Shown: positions 1-8,945, counted from the first letter of the stretch. The stretch: DNA of 64,000 bases from CAYSFW01 sp050329935 (GCA_050329935.1 JBHJOI010000025.1:9299-73298), one strand, 5' to 3'. Made by a program: numbers and translations. Notes: generated from the letters alone by a model not told the origin.

Positions 1-1
1 C

Positions 2-2131
2 GGCGACGGGCTGAAGCCGGTGCAGCGGCGCATCATCTATGCGATGTCGGAGCTGGGGTTGAACGCGACCGCCAAGCACAAGAAATCCGCCCGCACGGTG
101 GGTGACGTGCTCGGCAAGTTTCACCCCCACGGCGATTCCGCGTGTTACGAGGCGATGGTGTTGATGGCGCAGCCGTTTTCCTATCGTTATCCGCTGGTCG
201 ACGGGCAGGGCAACTGGGGCTCGCCGGACGATCCGAAATCGTTCGCCGCGATGCGCTACACGGAATCGCGCCTCACGCCCTACGCCAAGGTGCTGTTGCA
301 GGAACTCGGGCAAGGCACGGTGGATTGGGTTCCGAATTTTGACGGCACGCTTGACGAGCCGGCGTTGCTGCCGGCGCGCTTGCCGAACGTGTTGCTGAAC
401 GGCTCGACCGGGATCGCGGTCGGGATGGCGACGGATATTCCGCCGCACAATCTGCGCGAGGTCGCGGCCGCCTGCGTACACTTGCTGGATCAGCCCGACG
501 CGACGCTCCAGGCACTCTGCGAGTATATCCACGGCCCCGACTATCCGACCGATGCCGAGATCATCACCCCGCGCGAGGAACTGCTCAAGCTCTACGAGAA
601 TGGCAACGGCTCGGTCAGGATGCGCGCGAAATGGGAGGTCGAGGATGGCGATATCGTCATCACCGCGCTGCCGCATCAAGTCTCCGGCAACAAGGTGCTG
701 GAGCAGATCGCGCAGCAGATGAACGCGAAAAAGCTGCCGATGGTCGAGGATCTGCGCGACGAATCCGATCACGAACACCCGACCCGGCTGGTCATTGTGC
801 CGCGTTCAAACCGCGTCGACCGCGACGAGTTGATGTCGCACCTGTTCGCGACCACCGAACTGGAGCGCAGCTACCGCGTCAACCTCAACATGCTCGGCAT
901 CAACGGCCGGCCCCAGGTGAAGGACCTGTTGTCGCTGTTGACCGAATGGCTGGTGTTTCGCACCCGGACCGTGCGGCGACGGCTCGAATGGCGGCTCGCC
1001 AAGGTGCGCGAGCGACTGCACCTGTTGCAGGGCCTGTTGATCGCCTACCTCAATCTCGACGAGGTGATCCGCATCATCCGCACCGAGGACGAACCCAAGT
1101 CCGCGTTGATGGCCCGCTTCGCGCTGAGCGAGGTGCAGGCTGATTACATCCTCGACACCCGCTTGCGCCAGTTGGCGCGACTCGAGGAAATGAAGATCCG
1201 TGGCGAGCAGGCCGAGCTCGAGCGCGAGCAAGCCGAACTTGAGGAAACGCTCGGCTCCGAACAACGGCTGAAGGCGCTGATCAAGCGCGAGATCCAGGCC
1301 GACGCCGAGACGTACGGTGACGCGCGTCGCTCACCGCTGGTCGCGCGCGTGCAGGCGCAAGCACTGGACGCGAACGCGATCACGCCGGCCGAGCCGATCA
1401 CCGTCGTGCTGTCGCAAAAAGGTTGGATTCGCGCGGCGAAGGGGCACGAGGTCGACCCGCAGACCTTGACCTATAAATCCGGCGATGGCTTTCTCGCCGC
1501 TGCGCAAGGGCGCAGCAATCAGTTCGCGGTGTTTCTCGACTCCACCGGCCGCAGTTACAGCTTGCCCGCGCACGCACTGCCGTCGGCGCGCGGTCAGGGC
1601 GAGCCGTTGTCGGGTCGGGTCGATCCACCGCCGGGGGCGGATTTCGTCGCCGTGTTGCTCGGTAAACCCGAGGACCTGGTGTTGCTGGCAACCGATCATG
1701 GCTACGGTTTCATCTGCCGGCTTGAGGATATGTACAGCCGCAACAAGGCGGGCAAGGTGCTGATGACGCTTTCCGAAGGCGCGCGGATCCTGCCACCGCG
1801 ATGGGTGCGCGAGCGCGCGTCGGAGCGGATTGCCGCAGTCACCAGCGATGGTTACCTGCTGGCGATCGCTCTCGACGAACTGCCGCAACTCCCGAAAGGC
1901 AAGGGCAACCGAATCATCGGTATACCGTCCGCGCGCCTCAAGAGCGGCGAGGAAAAGGTCGTCGACGTCGCCCTAGTCCCGCACGGCTCGACCTTGTTCG
2001 TTCAGGCCGGCAAACGGGTGCGCAATCTTGTCCCGGCGGAGCTCGCCGAATACGTCGGCGAGCGTGCCCAGCGTGGACGCAAGCTGCCGAAGGGATTCCA
2101 AAAAGTCGATGCCTTGCTGGTGGACGCATAA
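2..2131 (+). CDS. parC: DNA topoisomerase IV subunit A (5' end outside window)
   Basis: ParC is the cleavage-religation subunit of topoisomerase IV, which decatenates daughter chromosomes in the cytoplasm together with ParE. The reading frame is open from base 2 (reading G-D-G-L-K-P-V-Q-R-R), so the true start lies to the left and only roughly the first 30-40 residues are missing. The catalytic tyrosine is visible in the motif AAMRYTESRL near 256 bp, after the YEAMVLMAQPF helix region. The coiled-coil arm (about 330-450) and the beta-propeller C-terminal domain follow, and the C-terminus is complete. The propeller is compact and lacks the GyrA box, which favours ParC over GyrA. No parE lies in the window. 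Confidence is high. Confidence 0.95.
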   Translation, partial: GDGLKPVQRRIIYAMSELGLNATAKHKKSARTVGDVLGKFHPHGDSACYEAMVLMAQPFSYRYPLVDGQGNWGSPDDPKSFAAMRYTESRLTPYAKVLLQELGQGTVDWVPNFDGTLDEPALLPARLPNVLLNGSTGIAVGMATDIPPHNLREVAAACVHLLDQPDATLQALCEYIHGPDYPTDAEIITPREELLKLYENGNGSVRMRAKWEVEDGDIVITALPHQVSGNKVLEQIAQQMNAKKLPMVEDLRDESDHEHPTRLVIVPRSNRVDRDELMSHLFATTELERSYRVNLNMLGINGRPQVKDLLSLLTEWLVFRTRTVRRRLEWRLAKVRERLHLLQGLLIAYLNLDEVIRIIRTEDEPKSALMARFALSEVQADYILDTRLRQLARLEEMKIRGEQAELEREQAELEETLGSEQRLKALIKREIQADAETYGDARRSPLVARVQAQALDANAITPAEPITVVLSQKGWIRAAKGHEVDPQTLTYKSGDGFLAAAQGRSNQFAVFLDSTGRSYSLPAHALPSARGQGEPLSGRVDPPPGADFVAVLLGKPEDLVLLATDHGYGFICRLEDMYSRNKAGKVLMTLSEGARILPPRWVRERASERIAAVTSDGYLLAIALDELPQLPKGKGNRIIGIPSARLKSGEEKVVDVALVPHGSTLFVQAGKRVRNLVPAELAEYVGERAQRGRKLPKGFQKVDALLVDA

Positions 2132-2399
2132 TGGTGAATTGCATCGAGTGAACTTGTCGGCTTGGTTCGTAAGGCTCGTAAATATCGAACCTTGGCGCGG
2201 TCGAATATCGCTCAATCGGCCGCGCGCGACCTGCTAGTATCGCGGCCATGACGGTGGGGTGGGTTCGCGGTGCCTGCAACGAAAGTGTGTTAATACTTTG
2301 TTAATGTTACAAGCCGTACGCTGAGCGGCGATTGAAATCGGACTCGGTGACCCCATTTCCGCGAAGACGCAATCAACCTTTGAAATATGCGAGGAGCAA

Positions 2400-3284
2400 A
2401 TGCTGAGAATCGGTCTTTTCCTTCTGACGAACGTGGCCATCATGGTGGTCATCAGTATCGTCTTCAAAGTGCTCGGTCTCGAGGGATTCCTGGACGCCAA
2501 CGGCGTCGACTTGAATCTTCAGGCGGTGCTGGTCGGTTCGCTGGTCGTCGGTTTCATGGGTTCGTTCATCTCGCTGGCGATGTCCAAAAGCATGGCCAAG
2601 CGCTCGATGGGCGTGCAGGTGATCGATCAACCGACCAACTCGACCGAGCGCTGGCTGGTGGAAACGGTTCATCGTCAGGCGAAGCAGGCCAACATCGGCA
2701 TGCCCGAGGTCGGCATTTTTGATTCGCACGCGCCCAATGCGTTCGCCACCGGCATGAATCGCAACGCCGCGCTGGTCGCGGTCAGCACCGGCCTGTTGCA
2801 GAACATGACGCAGGATGAGGTCGAGGCCGTGCTCGCGCACGAGGTCAGCCACGTCGCGAACGGCGACATGGTCACGATGACGCTGGTGCAAGGCGTGGTG
2901 AACACCTTTGTGTACTTCCTTGCGACCGTGATCGGCCACATCGTCGACCGCGTCGTGTTCAAGAACGAGAGCGGCCACGGCATCGCGTACTTCGTGACGC
3001 AGATCATCTCGCAGATCGTGCTGTCGTTCCTCGCGAGCATCATCGTGATGTGGTTCTCGCGCTGGCGTGAATTTCGTGCCGACGCGGGCGGCGCCAGTCT
3101 CGCCGGCCGCGAAAAGATGATCGCCGCGCTCGACCGCCTGCGCCGCGTGCACGAGCCCGCCGAGATGCCCGCCGAGATGGCCGCGTTCGGGATCAGCGAT
3201 GGCTTCAAGAAAGCCGCGTCCAAGCTGTTCCTGACCCACCCGCCGCTCGAGGAGCGCATCGAAGCGCTGCGCTCGGCGCGGTAA
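2400..3284 (+). CDS. htpX: Membrane zinc metalloprotease HtpX
   Basis: M48B-family inner-membrane protease, 294 aa, the usual HtpX length. It degrades misfolded membrane proteins together with FtsH. Visible features are two N-terminal membrane segments (about 5-25 and 35-60), the zinc motif HEVSH near residue 140, two further hydrophobic segments, and the downstream zinc ligand glutamate in the SRWREFRADAG stretch. The ATG at 2400 follows GCGAGGAGCAA, a good ribosome-binding site. The gene stands alone, 268 bp after parC, with an A+T-rich upstream stretch at about 2290-2310 that may hold its promoter. A strong terminator follows. In E. coli htpX is Cpx-regulated; I see no convincing CpxR box here. 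Confidence 0.95.
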   Translation: MLRIGLFLLTNVAIMVVISIVFKVLGLEGFLDANGVDLNLQAVLVGSLVVGFMGSFISLAMSKSMAKRSMGVQVIDQPTNSTERWLVETVHRQAKQANIGMPEVGIFDSHAPNAFATGMNRNAALVAVSTGLLQNMTQDEVEAVLAHEVSHVANGDMVTMTLVQGVVNTFVYFLATVIGHIVDRVVFKNESGHGIAYFVTQIISQIVLSFLASIIVMWFSRWREFRADAGGASLAGREKMIAALDRLRRVHEPAEMPAEMAAFGISDGFKKAASKLFLTHPPLEERIEALRSAR

Positions 3285-3315
3285 GCGCGAACGCCGGTGT
3301 TTCCGGCACCGTGAC

Positions 3316-3341
3316 GAAAAACCCCCGCGAGGGGGTTTTTC
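3316..3341 (+). terminator. Rho-independent terminator of htpX
   Basis: Perfect A5C5-GCGA-G5T5 hairpin starting 32 bp after the htpX stop. It has A runs on one side and T runs on the other, so it can end transcription in both directions. Confidence 0.9.
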
Positions 3342-3523
3342 ATTGGTGCGCTCGCGAATGAGCCTTGGCGGGCCGGGACCGCGGCATTGCCCGTGAATCG
3401 GGCATCTCACGTTGACAGCCGGTGTGGCCCAGCGATTTCCTGATCACTCCCCCGTGGGGCGGTACTCCAGCGTGCCATGCGATTAATGGCGTTGCGTCGG
3501 GGCGATACCTATCGATGGATGGC

Positions 3524-3542
3524 GCGCATATCATGCGCATAT
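3524..3542 (+). promoter_or_regulatory. Candidate ccdAB operator (direct repeats)
   Basis: The octamer GCGCATAT occurs at 3524-3531 and again at 3535-3542, 11 bp apart (one helical turn). The palindrome ATGCGCAT (3533-3540) lies across the second copy. The repeats sit 25-43 bp upstream of the ccdA start, where CcdA-CcdB complexes normally bind to repress their own promoter. The role is inferred from position. Confidence 0.45.
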
Positions 3543-3566
3543 GGTCCGAATGGGAGCGCGTCAACT

Positions 3567-3815
3567 ATGAACACCACCGACCGGTCACGGCCCAAACGGC
3601 CGGTGAATCTGTTGTTGAGTGAGGTGACGGTGCGCCAAGCCAGAGCCTATACCGATAACCTCTCCGCGACGGTCGATGCGCTGCTGGCCGATTATTTCGT
3701 GCACAGCCAGAAGACTGAGCAATCGCAACAGCAACGTGCCGATGCGGTCGCCGAGGCATGGAATCAGTTTCAGGCCGCGCATGGATCATTCGCCGATGAT
3801 TATTCCCCGTTGTGA
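3567..3815 (+). CDS. ccdA: CcdA-like antitoxin
   Basis: Antitoxin of a type II toxin-antitoxin pair, 82 aa. CcdA proteins have an N-terminal ribbon-helix-helix DNA-binding domain and a disordered C-terminal tail that wraps CcdB. Here residues 10-45 (VNLLLSEVTVRQARAYTDN) fit the RHH part, and the tail ends in the conserved WNQFQAAHGSFADDYSPL-type stretch (compare WxxFxxxxGxFADxxR in CcdA). ATG 3567 is chosen because it starts just before the RHH domain; a longer frame reaches back to 3477. The stop TGA overlaps the toxin ATG by one base, indicating translational coupling. Confidence 0.85.
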   Translation: MNTTDRSRPKRPVNLLLSEVTVRQARAYTDNLSATVDALLADYFVHSQKTEQSQQQRADAVAEAWNQFQAAHGSFADDYSPL

Positions 3816-4144
3816 TGGCGCGGTTCGACATTCACCGAAACACGGGAAAGCAACGCAAGGTCATCCCGTTTGTCGTTGTCGTCCAGTCCTCCGCTTACGA
3901 GACGTCGCGCCGCCGTGTCGTCGTGTCTCTGGTGAATCGTGATGCGATCACCCAGTTCACGCCCCTGCCCCCGTCTCCGCTCAATCCGTGCTTTACCATC
4001 GCGGAGGTCGAGGTCGTCCTGAATCCGCTGGAGATCGTATCGATACCCGTCGAGTCGCTGGGTGAGAGGATTGGGTCGCTGGTCGAGCGAAGTGACCAGG
4101 TGATCGCCGTGTTGGACAAATTATTCGCGCGTGCGCGGCGATAA
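3815..4144 (+). CDS. ccdB: CcdB-like gyrase toxin
   Basis: CcdB poisons DNA gyrase by trapping the GyrA-DNA cleavage complex. The 109-aa product has the family layout: beta-rich start MARFDIHRNTGK, a central VVVVQSSAYETSRRRVVVSL strand pair (compare DVQSDIIDTPGRRMVIPL in the F-plasmid protein), then PVESLGERIGSL (compare PVSVIGEEVADL), and a terminal helix with VIAVLDKLF. The F-plasmid toxin ends in W-G-I, the gyrase-contacting residues; here the tail is FARARR, so gyrase poisoning may be altered. A GTG three bases upstream (3812) is an alternative start. Chromosomal, immediately after its antitoxin. Confidence 0.85.
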   Translation: MARFDIHRNTGKQRKVIPFVVVVQSSAYETSRRRVVVSLVNRDAITQFTPLPPSPLNPCFTIAEVEVVLNPLEIVSIPVESLGERIGSLVERSDQVIAVLDKLFARARR

Positions 4145-4535
4145 GGGCGCATCGCTTCGTCCCGATCACGCCGAGCCCATTTGCACGAGCGCTTTACCGA
4201 GTCCCACAGGGCGGATACCTGCTTTTGTCTGACAATCAGTGCCCAAGACGACTGAACCCTGGTCGCGATGAATCACCGTAGGTTTGACCTACCGCGCCGC
4301 GGTTGCTGCAGCGTTGCTTTTTTACCGGCCGTGTTTCGCGGTTCCCACGGGTGAGGATTGTCAATCCGCGTCTCGACGTTTAACCACCCACTGGATCAGC
4401 GCCAAGACACCCTCCGCGCGCATGGCCGGCGGCGGGTGGCGACCCGCCTACCGCATTGAAAGTGCGGTTATAATCACTGTCCGCCAGCAATGGCGGCCCG
4501 AGTTCAACGATCACCATCCGCGAGGAAACACCCAA
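4145..4535. other. Intergenic region between ccdB and the CBS gene
   Basis: 391 bp without a convincing gene. A frame is open from 4284 into the CBS gene, but its N-terminal part is low-complexity and unlike the CBS domain. A TATAAT hexamer lies at 4469-4474. Nothing else is recognised. Confidence 0.5.
4469..4474 (+). promoter_or_regulatory. Candidate -10 element of the CBS gene
   Basis: Perfect TATAAT hexamer 61 bp upstream of the chosen CBS-protein ATG. No good -35 hexamer is seen 16-18 bp upstream, so it may need an activator or be chance. Confidence 0.35.
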
Positions 4536-5000
4536 ATGCAAGTCAAAGAAATCATGGTTCGCTCGGTCCGGTCCGTCACGCCGCAGTCCAAGGTGCTGGA
4601 GGTTGCCTCGATCATGTGCCTTTATCGGTACAGCGGTCTGCCGGTCGTCGACGGCGACAATAAGCTCATCGGCCTCATCGCCGAGAAGGATGTGTTGCAC
4701 AGCCTGTTCCCCACAATGGAAAACCTGATGGAAGAGGGCATGGCCACGGTCGATCTCGACAAGGCGATGGGCCAATACCGGGGCGTGCTGAACAAACCGG
4801 TTTCGGAACTGATGAGCCGCAACCCCATCACCGTTAGCCCCGACATGCACATCCTGCGCGCGGCGACCGTGATGGTGCGCAACCGCTTTCGCCGCATCCC
4901 GGTGGCCGAAAACGGCAAACTCGTTGGCATGCTGAGCCTCGGCGACGTACACAAGGCGATTTTCCACGCCAATGTCGCGGGGACGCTGAGCGGGGTTTGA
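4536..5000 (+). CDS. Two-CBS-domain protein
   Basis: 154-aa soluble protein made almost entirely of two CBS motifs (about 1-60, MQVKEIMVRSVRSVTP...GLIAEKDVL, and about 85-150, VSELMSRNPITVSPD...GMLSLGDV). A CBS pair (Bateman module) binds adenine nucleotides and signals energy state; no effector domain is attached, so the target cannot be named. ATG 4536 is chosen because it follows GCGAGGAAACACCCAA and starts exactly at the domain; an in-frame start at 4284 would add 84 unlikely residues. The gene stands alone between ccdB and the convergent restriction genes. Confidence 0.85.
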   Translation: MQVKEIMVRSVRSVTPQSKVLEVASIMCLYRYSGLPVVDGDNKLIGLIAEKDVLHSLFPTMENLMEEGMATVDLDKAMGQYRGVLNKPVSELMSRNPITVSPDMHILRAATVMVRNRFRRIPVAENGKLVGMLSLGDVHKAIFHANVAGTLSGV

Positions 5001-5327
5001 CTGTCGGACCTCGCGTGAGGCGTGGTGGTCGGGCGCGACAGGGACAGGCTCACCGACTAAACGCGGCGATCGCGATTGTGGCCGTGTCCTGCCGCTGGAA
5101 CGCTGTTCGTCGGGTTGGGGGCGCGATTGCGAGACAGGCTCCCGAGCTCCGCGCGGTTGATCGTCGAAAACGCGCGAGGCTAGGTCGCCCTCTCCCGGTT
5201 TATGACATACACCGGTCCGCATTCAATTGAGTGCCGTGATCCGCCAATGGCTGGGAAAGGCGTTAAATGACCAACGCTCCGGGGGCACTTGAGCGTTGTG
5301 AAATTGCTATCAACGTGCAGTGCCTTA
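5001..5327. other. Convergent intergenic region with one inverted repeat
   Basis: 327 bp between the CBS gene and the 3' end of the restriction endonuclease gene. It contains the inverted repeat listed at 5272-5298 and no convincing ORF. Confidence 0.5.
5272..5298. repeat. Inverted repeat after the restriction gene
   Basis: Perfect 8-bp arms CAACGCTC / GAGCGTTG around an 11-nt loop, 30 bp beyond the end of the endonuclease gene. It could be a weak terminator for the minus-strand operon, but no T-run follows on either strand. Confidence 0.4.
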
Positions 5328-6068
5328 TCAGTCAAGGCGTGCGGCTTCCGCCGCTATGTGACCGGCAAAAGCAGCTACGAATGACTTGAAACCTGTCAAG
5401 GGCGAAAGTTGGGAATATTGTCCAGAGGCCGCTGCGTCCCGGTTTGCCGCGATCACAGTGGCCGCTGTATATAGCTGTTCCTGCACGAGTCGCTGACATA
5501 GCAAGTCGTATTTTTCAAGATAGGATGATCCCTTGAATTCATCGAGCACAGGAAAGTGGGGCGATGAATTCCGAACCGGGCTTCGCGATTTCGGTGCATC
5601 TTCCACCAATATCAACCAACCAATGAACGGGCGAGGCTGTTTCCCGAATGCGCCTTCGCGATAAGCAGTCCAAAAGTCATGTGCCGTTCCAATGGCTTCC
5701 TCGGTTCGGTTATTGAAGTTATTTCCAAACGATGGGCCGACTTGGCTTTTCAACTCGATGGCAGCGATCAACTGTCCCTTGTACATCACCAGAAGATCCC
5801 ATAGCTTCGTTGGGCGGAAATATCCGGGCAAGGTCAACATTGCCTTGTTCCGGTGTATTTCGGCGTGAGCCAGTCCGTTGGCCTTGATGATGTCGAGGAC
5901 CAAGGCTAAGAAGCCGTCCATGTTCTTGCCTGCGGTCACGCCCGCGCGTTCACCTTGGTCGGCCTTTCCCGATGTAACCTGTTTCTGTCTTGCTGCTTCG
6001 CGATTGCCCCAAAACGCCTTCACGGCTTCGCGGGCTTTCTGTTCGTAGTCGACGAGATCAAGCGCCAT
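5328..6068 (-). CDS. Type II restriction endonuclease, XhoI/PaeR7I family
   Basis: Predicted to cut CTCGAG. The product is 246 aa, the size I recall for PaeR7I and XhoI, and it strongly resembles that family: MALDLVDYEQKAREAVKAFW start, MDGFLALVLDIIKANGL, GYFRPTKLWDLLV, and a PD-(D/E)xK-like centre with IAAIELKSQVGPSFGNNFNN, where E and K would bind metal. It starts immediately after the methyltransferase stop codon (no gap), so the two are translationally coupled. Base composition is more A+T-rich than the neighbours, suggesting transfer. The specificity call rests on family resemblance only. Confidence 0.88.
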   Translation of the reverse strand: MALDLVDYEQKAREAVKAFWGNREAARQKQVTSGKADQGERAGVTAGKNMDGFLALVLDIIKANGLAHAEIHRNKAMLTLPGYFRPTKLWDLLVMYKGQLIAAIELKSQVGPSFGNNFNNRTEEAIGTAHDFWTAYREGAFGKQPRPFIGWLILVEDAPKSRSPVRNSSPHFPVLDEFKGSSYLEKYDLLCQRLVQEQLYTAATVIAANRDAAASGQYSQLSPLTGFKSFVAAFAGHIAAEAARLD

Positions 6069-7808
6069 TTATTCTCCATTGCCTCCCAGGGCAGATCGCT
6101 CTTCGTGGCTCAGGCCGTAGAGCTGGAACACAGCCCGGTTACAGGCTTGCACGTCTCGCTTGATGGCAGCCGTGGCCAGTTCACGGCGTAGCGGTTCAGG
6201 CACGTCCGCCCAGCGCGGAAGGCGAATGCGGCGCAGATACTGCGCTTGGAAGCGCAGGAATCCGCCCCGCATTTTCGTTGAATAGGTCGCTACGAACAGG
6301 CGAGTGACAGCGGACAGCAACACCGCCTGTAAAGCACGCAAATCCCAATCATCTGACGTAACGTGGTAAAGGTTATGGTGGGGATAGAGTTCGCCACCTT
6401 CAAAAACGATATGTGCCTCGCCCTTGATGTCCGGGATCAGGAGCTTCGGCCGCGCGGCCAGCGCCGGGGTGATGCGGTCAATCGTGCGATACCAGTTGGC
6501 TGGCGCTTTCTGCGCACAGTGACGCCCGGCAATCACTTCTTTTCGCGCCTCAAGATAGCGCCGCAGACGCGGATACTCGTCAAGATCGACCAGCCCGCCG
6601 GAATCGGCAAAGGGATTGATGACACCCAAACCGCGCCACTTCACCTCGCCGGACATTATGTCTCTGGTGGTCACCAGTGGCAGCTTCCGGTCTGGCTCGA
6701 CATCGAGCGCATCAAGGTCGCCGATGAACGCCTTGTCCGCACCGGTTGCGACACCAATCCCAACCTTGCACCCCACCTCTTCCAGCGCGGGGAAGCGGCT
6801 TTCCAGATGACGAATCAGCGCCATCTCGTCGGATGTCTCAAGAAGCCACGGCTCCGCGCCATTGGTGACTCGGGCAAGTTCGCGCACCGGGCCGGCTTCC
6901 CTTGGTAATGTCCGTGCACGAAGCAGCCCGGCTAGTGTGGTCAGCGTCGGCTGGTCAATGATCGGGCGGTGGGCAACGCGTGTTGCGTTTGGGGCTTCCC
7001 GGCTGATGATGGTAATCGCCGGATAGGCAATCACGTCGGAGTGGAAAGCCGGTGTATCCACCATGTCGACATAAACTTTTAGGTGAAACCGCTCGGCGAT
7101 GTAGCTGCGCAACGGCCCACCATAGCGGTTCTTCATCCAGCGATCCGCGCAAATGAAGCCCAGACTGCCACCATCCGACAACACCGACAGCGACCGCTCG
7201 ATGAATGGGATGTAGATGTCGGCTCGGTCGTACATCGTCTGATAGCGGCTGCGATACTCGGTCAGCAGCAGGGCCGGGATCAATTCCTGGCGAACATAGG
7301 GCGGATTGCCCACCACGAAATCGAATTCCGCTTCGATCGGCGCAAGCAGGAAATCTCCCTGGGACAGCCAGCGGCCAGCCAAGACCGTCGCGGTACTCGT
7401 TGCCATCCCTTCGTGCCTAAGAAGTGCAACGACGGTGGCGTAGGTGGTGCGGAAGGTATCGTGGTGAAGCTCAACCGCCCGGATTGCATCGCTCAGGTCG
7501 TCGAGTGCGAACCCGCTCGGTCTTGCCTCCCGCCAGGCAGTCAATAGACGCCCGATAATCGGTACCAAGAAGTCGCCACCTCCGAAAGACGGCTCTAATA
7601 GCCGCTTTTCGTGGAGCGGTCGATCGACGGTGTAGCCCGCGAGGTCGAGAATAAAATCAACGACTTCCCGACGCGTGAACACTGCTCCCCGAGAGTCCAC
7701 CTCGGAATTCAACGCGAGTTGCTCGATCGCGGCCCGTAACTTCGTAGAGTAGTAGGTGGGACTGGTTAGTCCCAGTGTCATTTGCGTTGATTGCACGAGG
7801 TAACCCAA
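6069..7808 (-). CDS. N6-adenine DNA methyltransferase of the XhoI/PaeR7I-type system
   Basis: Modification enzyme that would methylate adenine in CTCGAG and protect the host. The 579-aa frame shows the SAM-binding motif LEPSFGGGDFL (motif I, about residue 70) and the catalytic motif GNPPYV (motif IV, about 165), in the order of gamma-class N6A methyltransferases; a target-recognition region fills about 300-560. The widest start is TTG 7808; ATG 7781 (MTLGLTSPTYYSTKL) may be the true one, giving 570 aa. It precedes the endonuclease gene on the same strand. No controller (C) protein gene is seen upstream, only inverted repeats. Confidence 0.88.
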   Translation of the reverse strand: MGYLVQSTQMTLGLTSPTYYSTKLRAAIEQLALNSEVDSRGAVFTRREVVDFILDLAGYTVDRPLHEKRLLEPSFGGGDFLVPIIGRLLTAWREARPSGFALDDLSDAIRAVELHHDTFRTTYATVVALLRHEGMATSTATVLAGRWLSQGDFLLAPIEAEFDFVVGNPPYVRQELIPALLLTEYRSRYQTMYDRADIYIPFIERSLSVLSDGGSLGFICADRWMKNRYGGPLRSYIAERFHLKVYVDMVDTPAFHSDVIAYPAITIISREAPNATRVAHRPIIDQPTLTTLAGLLRARTLPREAGPVRELARVTNGAEPWLLETSDEMALIRHLESRFPALEEVGCKVGIGVATGADKAFIGDLDALDVEPDRKLPLVTTRDIMSGEVKWRGLGVINPFADSGGLVDLDEYPRLRRYLEARKEVIAGRHCAQKAPANWYRTIDRITPALAARPKLLIPDIKGEAHIVFEGGELYPHHNLYHVTSDDWDLRALQAVLLSAVTRLFVATYSTKMRGGFLRFQAQYLRRIRLPRWADVPEPLRRELATAAIKRDVQACNRAVFQLYGLSHEERSALGGNGE

Positions 7809-7860
7809 TCATTTGAATGTGGTTGAAGCGCTGACCACTAAGCGTTTCCGCGCCGCGCGC

Positions 7861-7906
7861 GGCATGGAGAAAAAATGCCCGTTGGACCACGTCGGCTTAC
7901 CGACGT
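7861..7906. repeat. Inverted repeats upstream of the methyltransferase gene
   Basis: Two perfect inverted repeats: GGCAT-N9-ATGCC (7861-7879) and ACGTCGG-CTTA-CCGACGT (7889-7906), 50-100 bp upstream of the R-M operon. In the absence of a C-protein gene they could be operators for methyltransferase autoregulation or a 5' leader hairpin. Function not shown. Confidence 0.4.
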
Positions 7907-8045
7907 TCGAATTCTCGGCCTAGGTTTGACAATTTTACCTTGAAACACAGACTTAAACCTCATCCTGGGCCAGTGCGAGCGTGCCGGAGCGGGAAAAGCG
8001 AAAAGGTTGAATCGATGTGAAGTTTTCCGGGACTGGAACGCAAGA

Positions 8046-8945
8046 TCATCGGTATCCAGAAACCGATTCGTCGCTCTCCACCGCCCACCTGATCAGCGTG
8101 GCGACACCGGCGTCACGCACATCCGCGGCCGGCGCGAGCCCGAGATACCCCAACGCGGTGACGAGGTTTTCCGCTGCGCGGGCGTCGTCGAGCGCGGGGG
8201 CGAAGGTCTGTTTGCTGAGTTTTTCGCCACGCGCGTTGGTGACGATCGGTAGGTGGGTGTAGCGCGGGGTGGGGTGGCCGAGTAGGCGTTGCAGGTGGAT
8301 TTGGCGGGGGGTGTTGTCGAGCAGGTCGGCGCCGCGGACGATGTCGGTGACGGCTTGGTGGGCGTCGTCGACGACGACGGCGAGTTGGTAGCCGAATAGG
8401 CCGTCGGCGCGTTGTAGTACGAAGTCGCCGAGCTCGGAGGCGAGGCGTTGACTCACGGTGCCGCACAGGCGGTCAGCGAACTGGATCGGGGTGTCGTCGG
8501 TGCGCAGGCGTAGGGCGTGCGGGCCGCGAACGGCGTCGAAACGCCGGCCGCGGCAGGTGCCGGGGTAGATGCGGCCGAGTGGGCCGAGTGGCGCGCTGTC
8601 TTCGAGCATCTTGCGGGTGCAGGTGCAGGGGTAGAGCAGGCCGTCGGCGCGCAGTCGATCGAGGGCGTGGAGGTAGGCGTCGGTGCGGGTGCTTTGGCGC
8701 AGCACCGCGCCGTCCCATTCGAGTCCGTGCCGTTCGAGGGTGCGCAGGATCGCGTCGGTGGCGCCGGGCATTTCGCGCGGCGGATCGAGATCCTCGATGC
8801 GTACGTACCAGCGTCCGCCGTGTCGCCGCGCATCGAGAAAACTGCCCAGCGCCGCGACCAGTGAGCCAAGGTGCAACGGTCCGGTGGGCGAGGGCGCGAA
8901 ACGGCCCACGTAAGGTGTGCCAGTCGATCCAACCCGATCCATCAT
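8046..8945 (-). CDS. gluQ: Glutamyl-Q tRNA(Asp) synthetase
   Basis: GluQ-RS activates glutamate without tRNA and attaches it to queuosine-34 of tRNA(Asp). The 299-aa protein has only the catalytic half of a glutamyl-tRNA synthetase, as expected. Visible are the nucleotide-binding motif APSPTGPLHLGSL (residues 17-29), IEDLDPPRE, the cysteine pairs YPCTCTRK and YPGTCRGR (zinc site), and the KMSKS-like EKLSKQTF. Two adjacent ATGs (8945 and 8942) can start it. The first overlaps the stop of the small upstream ORF as ATGA. The usual dksA neighbour is absent here. Confidence 0.95.
   Translation of the reverse strand: MMDRVGSTGTPYVGRFAPSPTGPLHLGSLVAALGSFLDARRHGGRWYVRIEDLDPPREMPGATDAILRTLERHGLEWDGAVLRQSTRTDAYLHALDRLRADGLLYPCTCTRKMLEDSAPLGPLGRIYPGTCRGRRFDAVRGPHALRLRTDDTPIQFADRLCGTVSQRLASELGDFVLQRADGLFGYQLAVVVDDAHQAVTDIVRGADLLDNTPRQIHLQRLLGHPTPRYTHLPIVTNARGEKLSKQTFAPALDDARAAENLVTALGYLGLAPAADVRDAGVATLIRWAVESDESVSGYR

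Noticed and set aside
2373..3410. 345-codon minus-strand frame over htpX
   Set aside because: Shadow of htpX; His- and Arg-rich, no domain.
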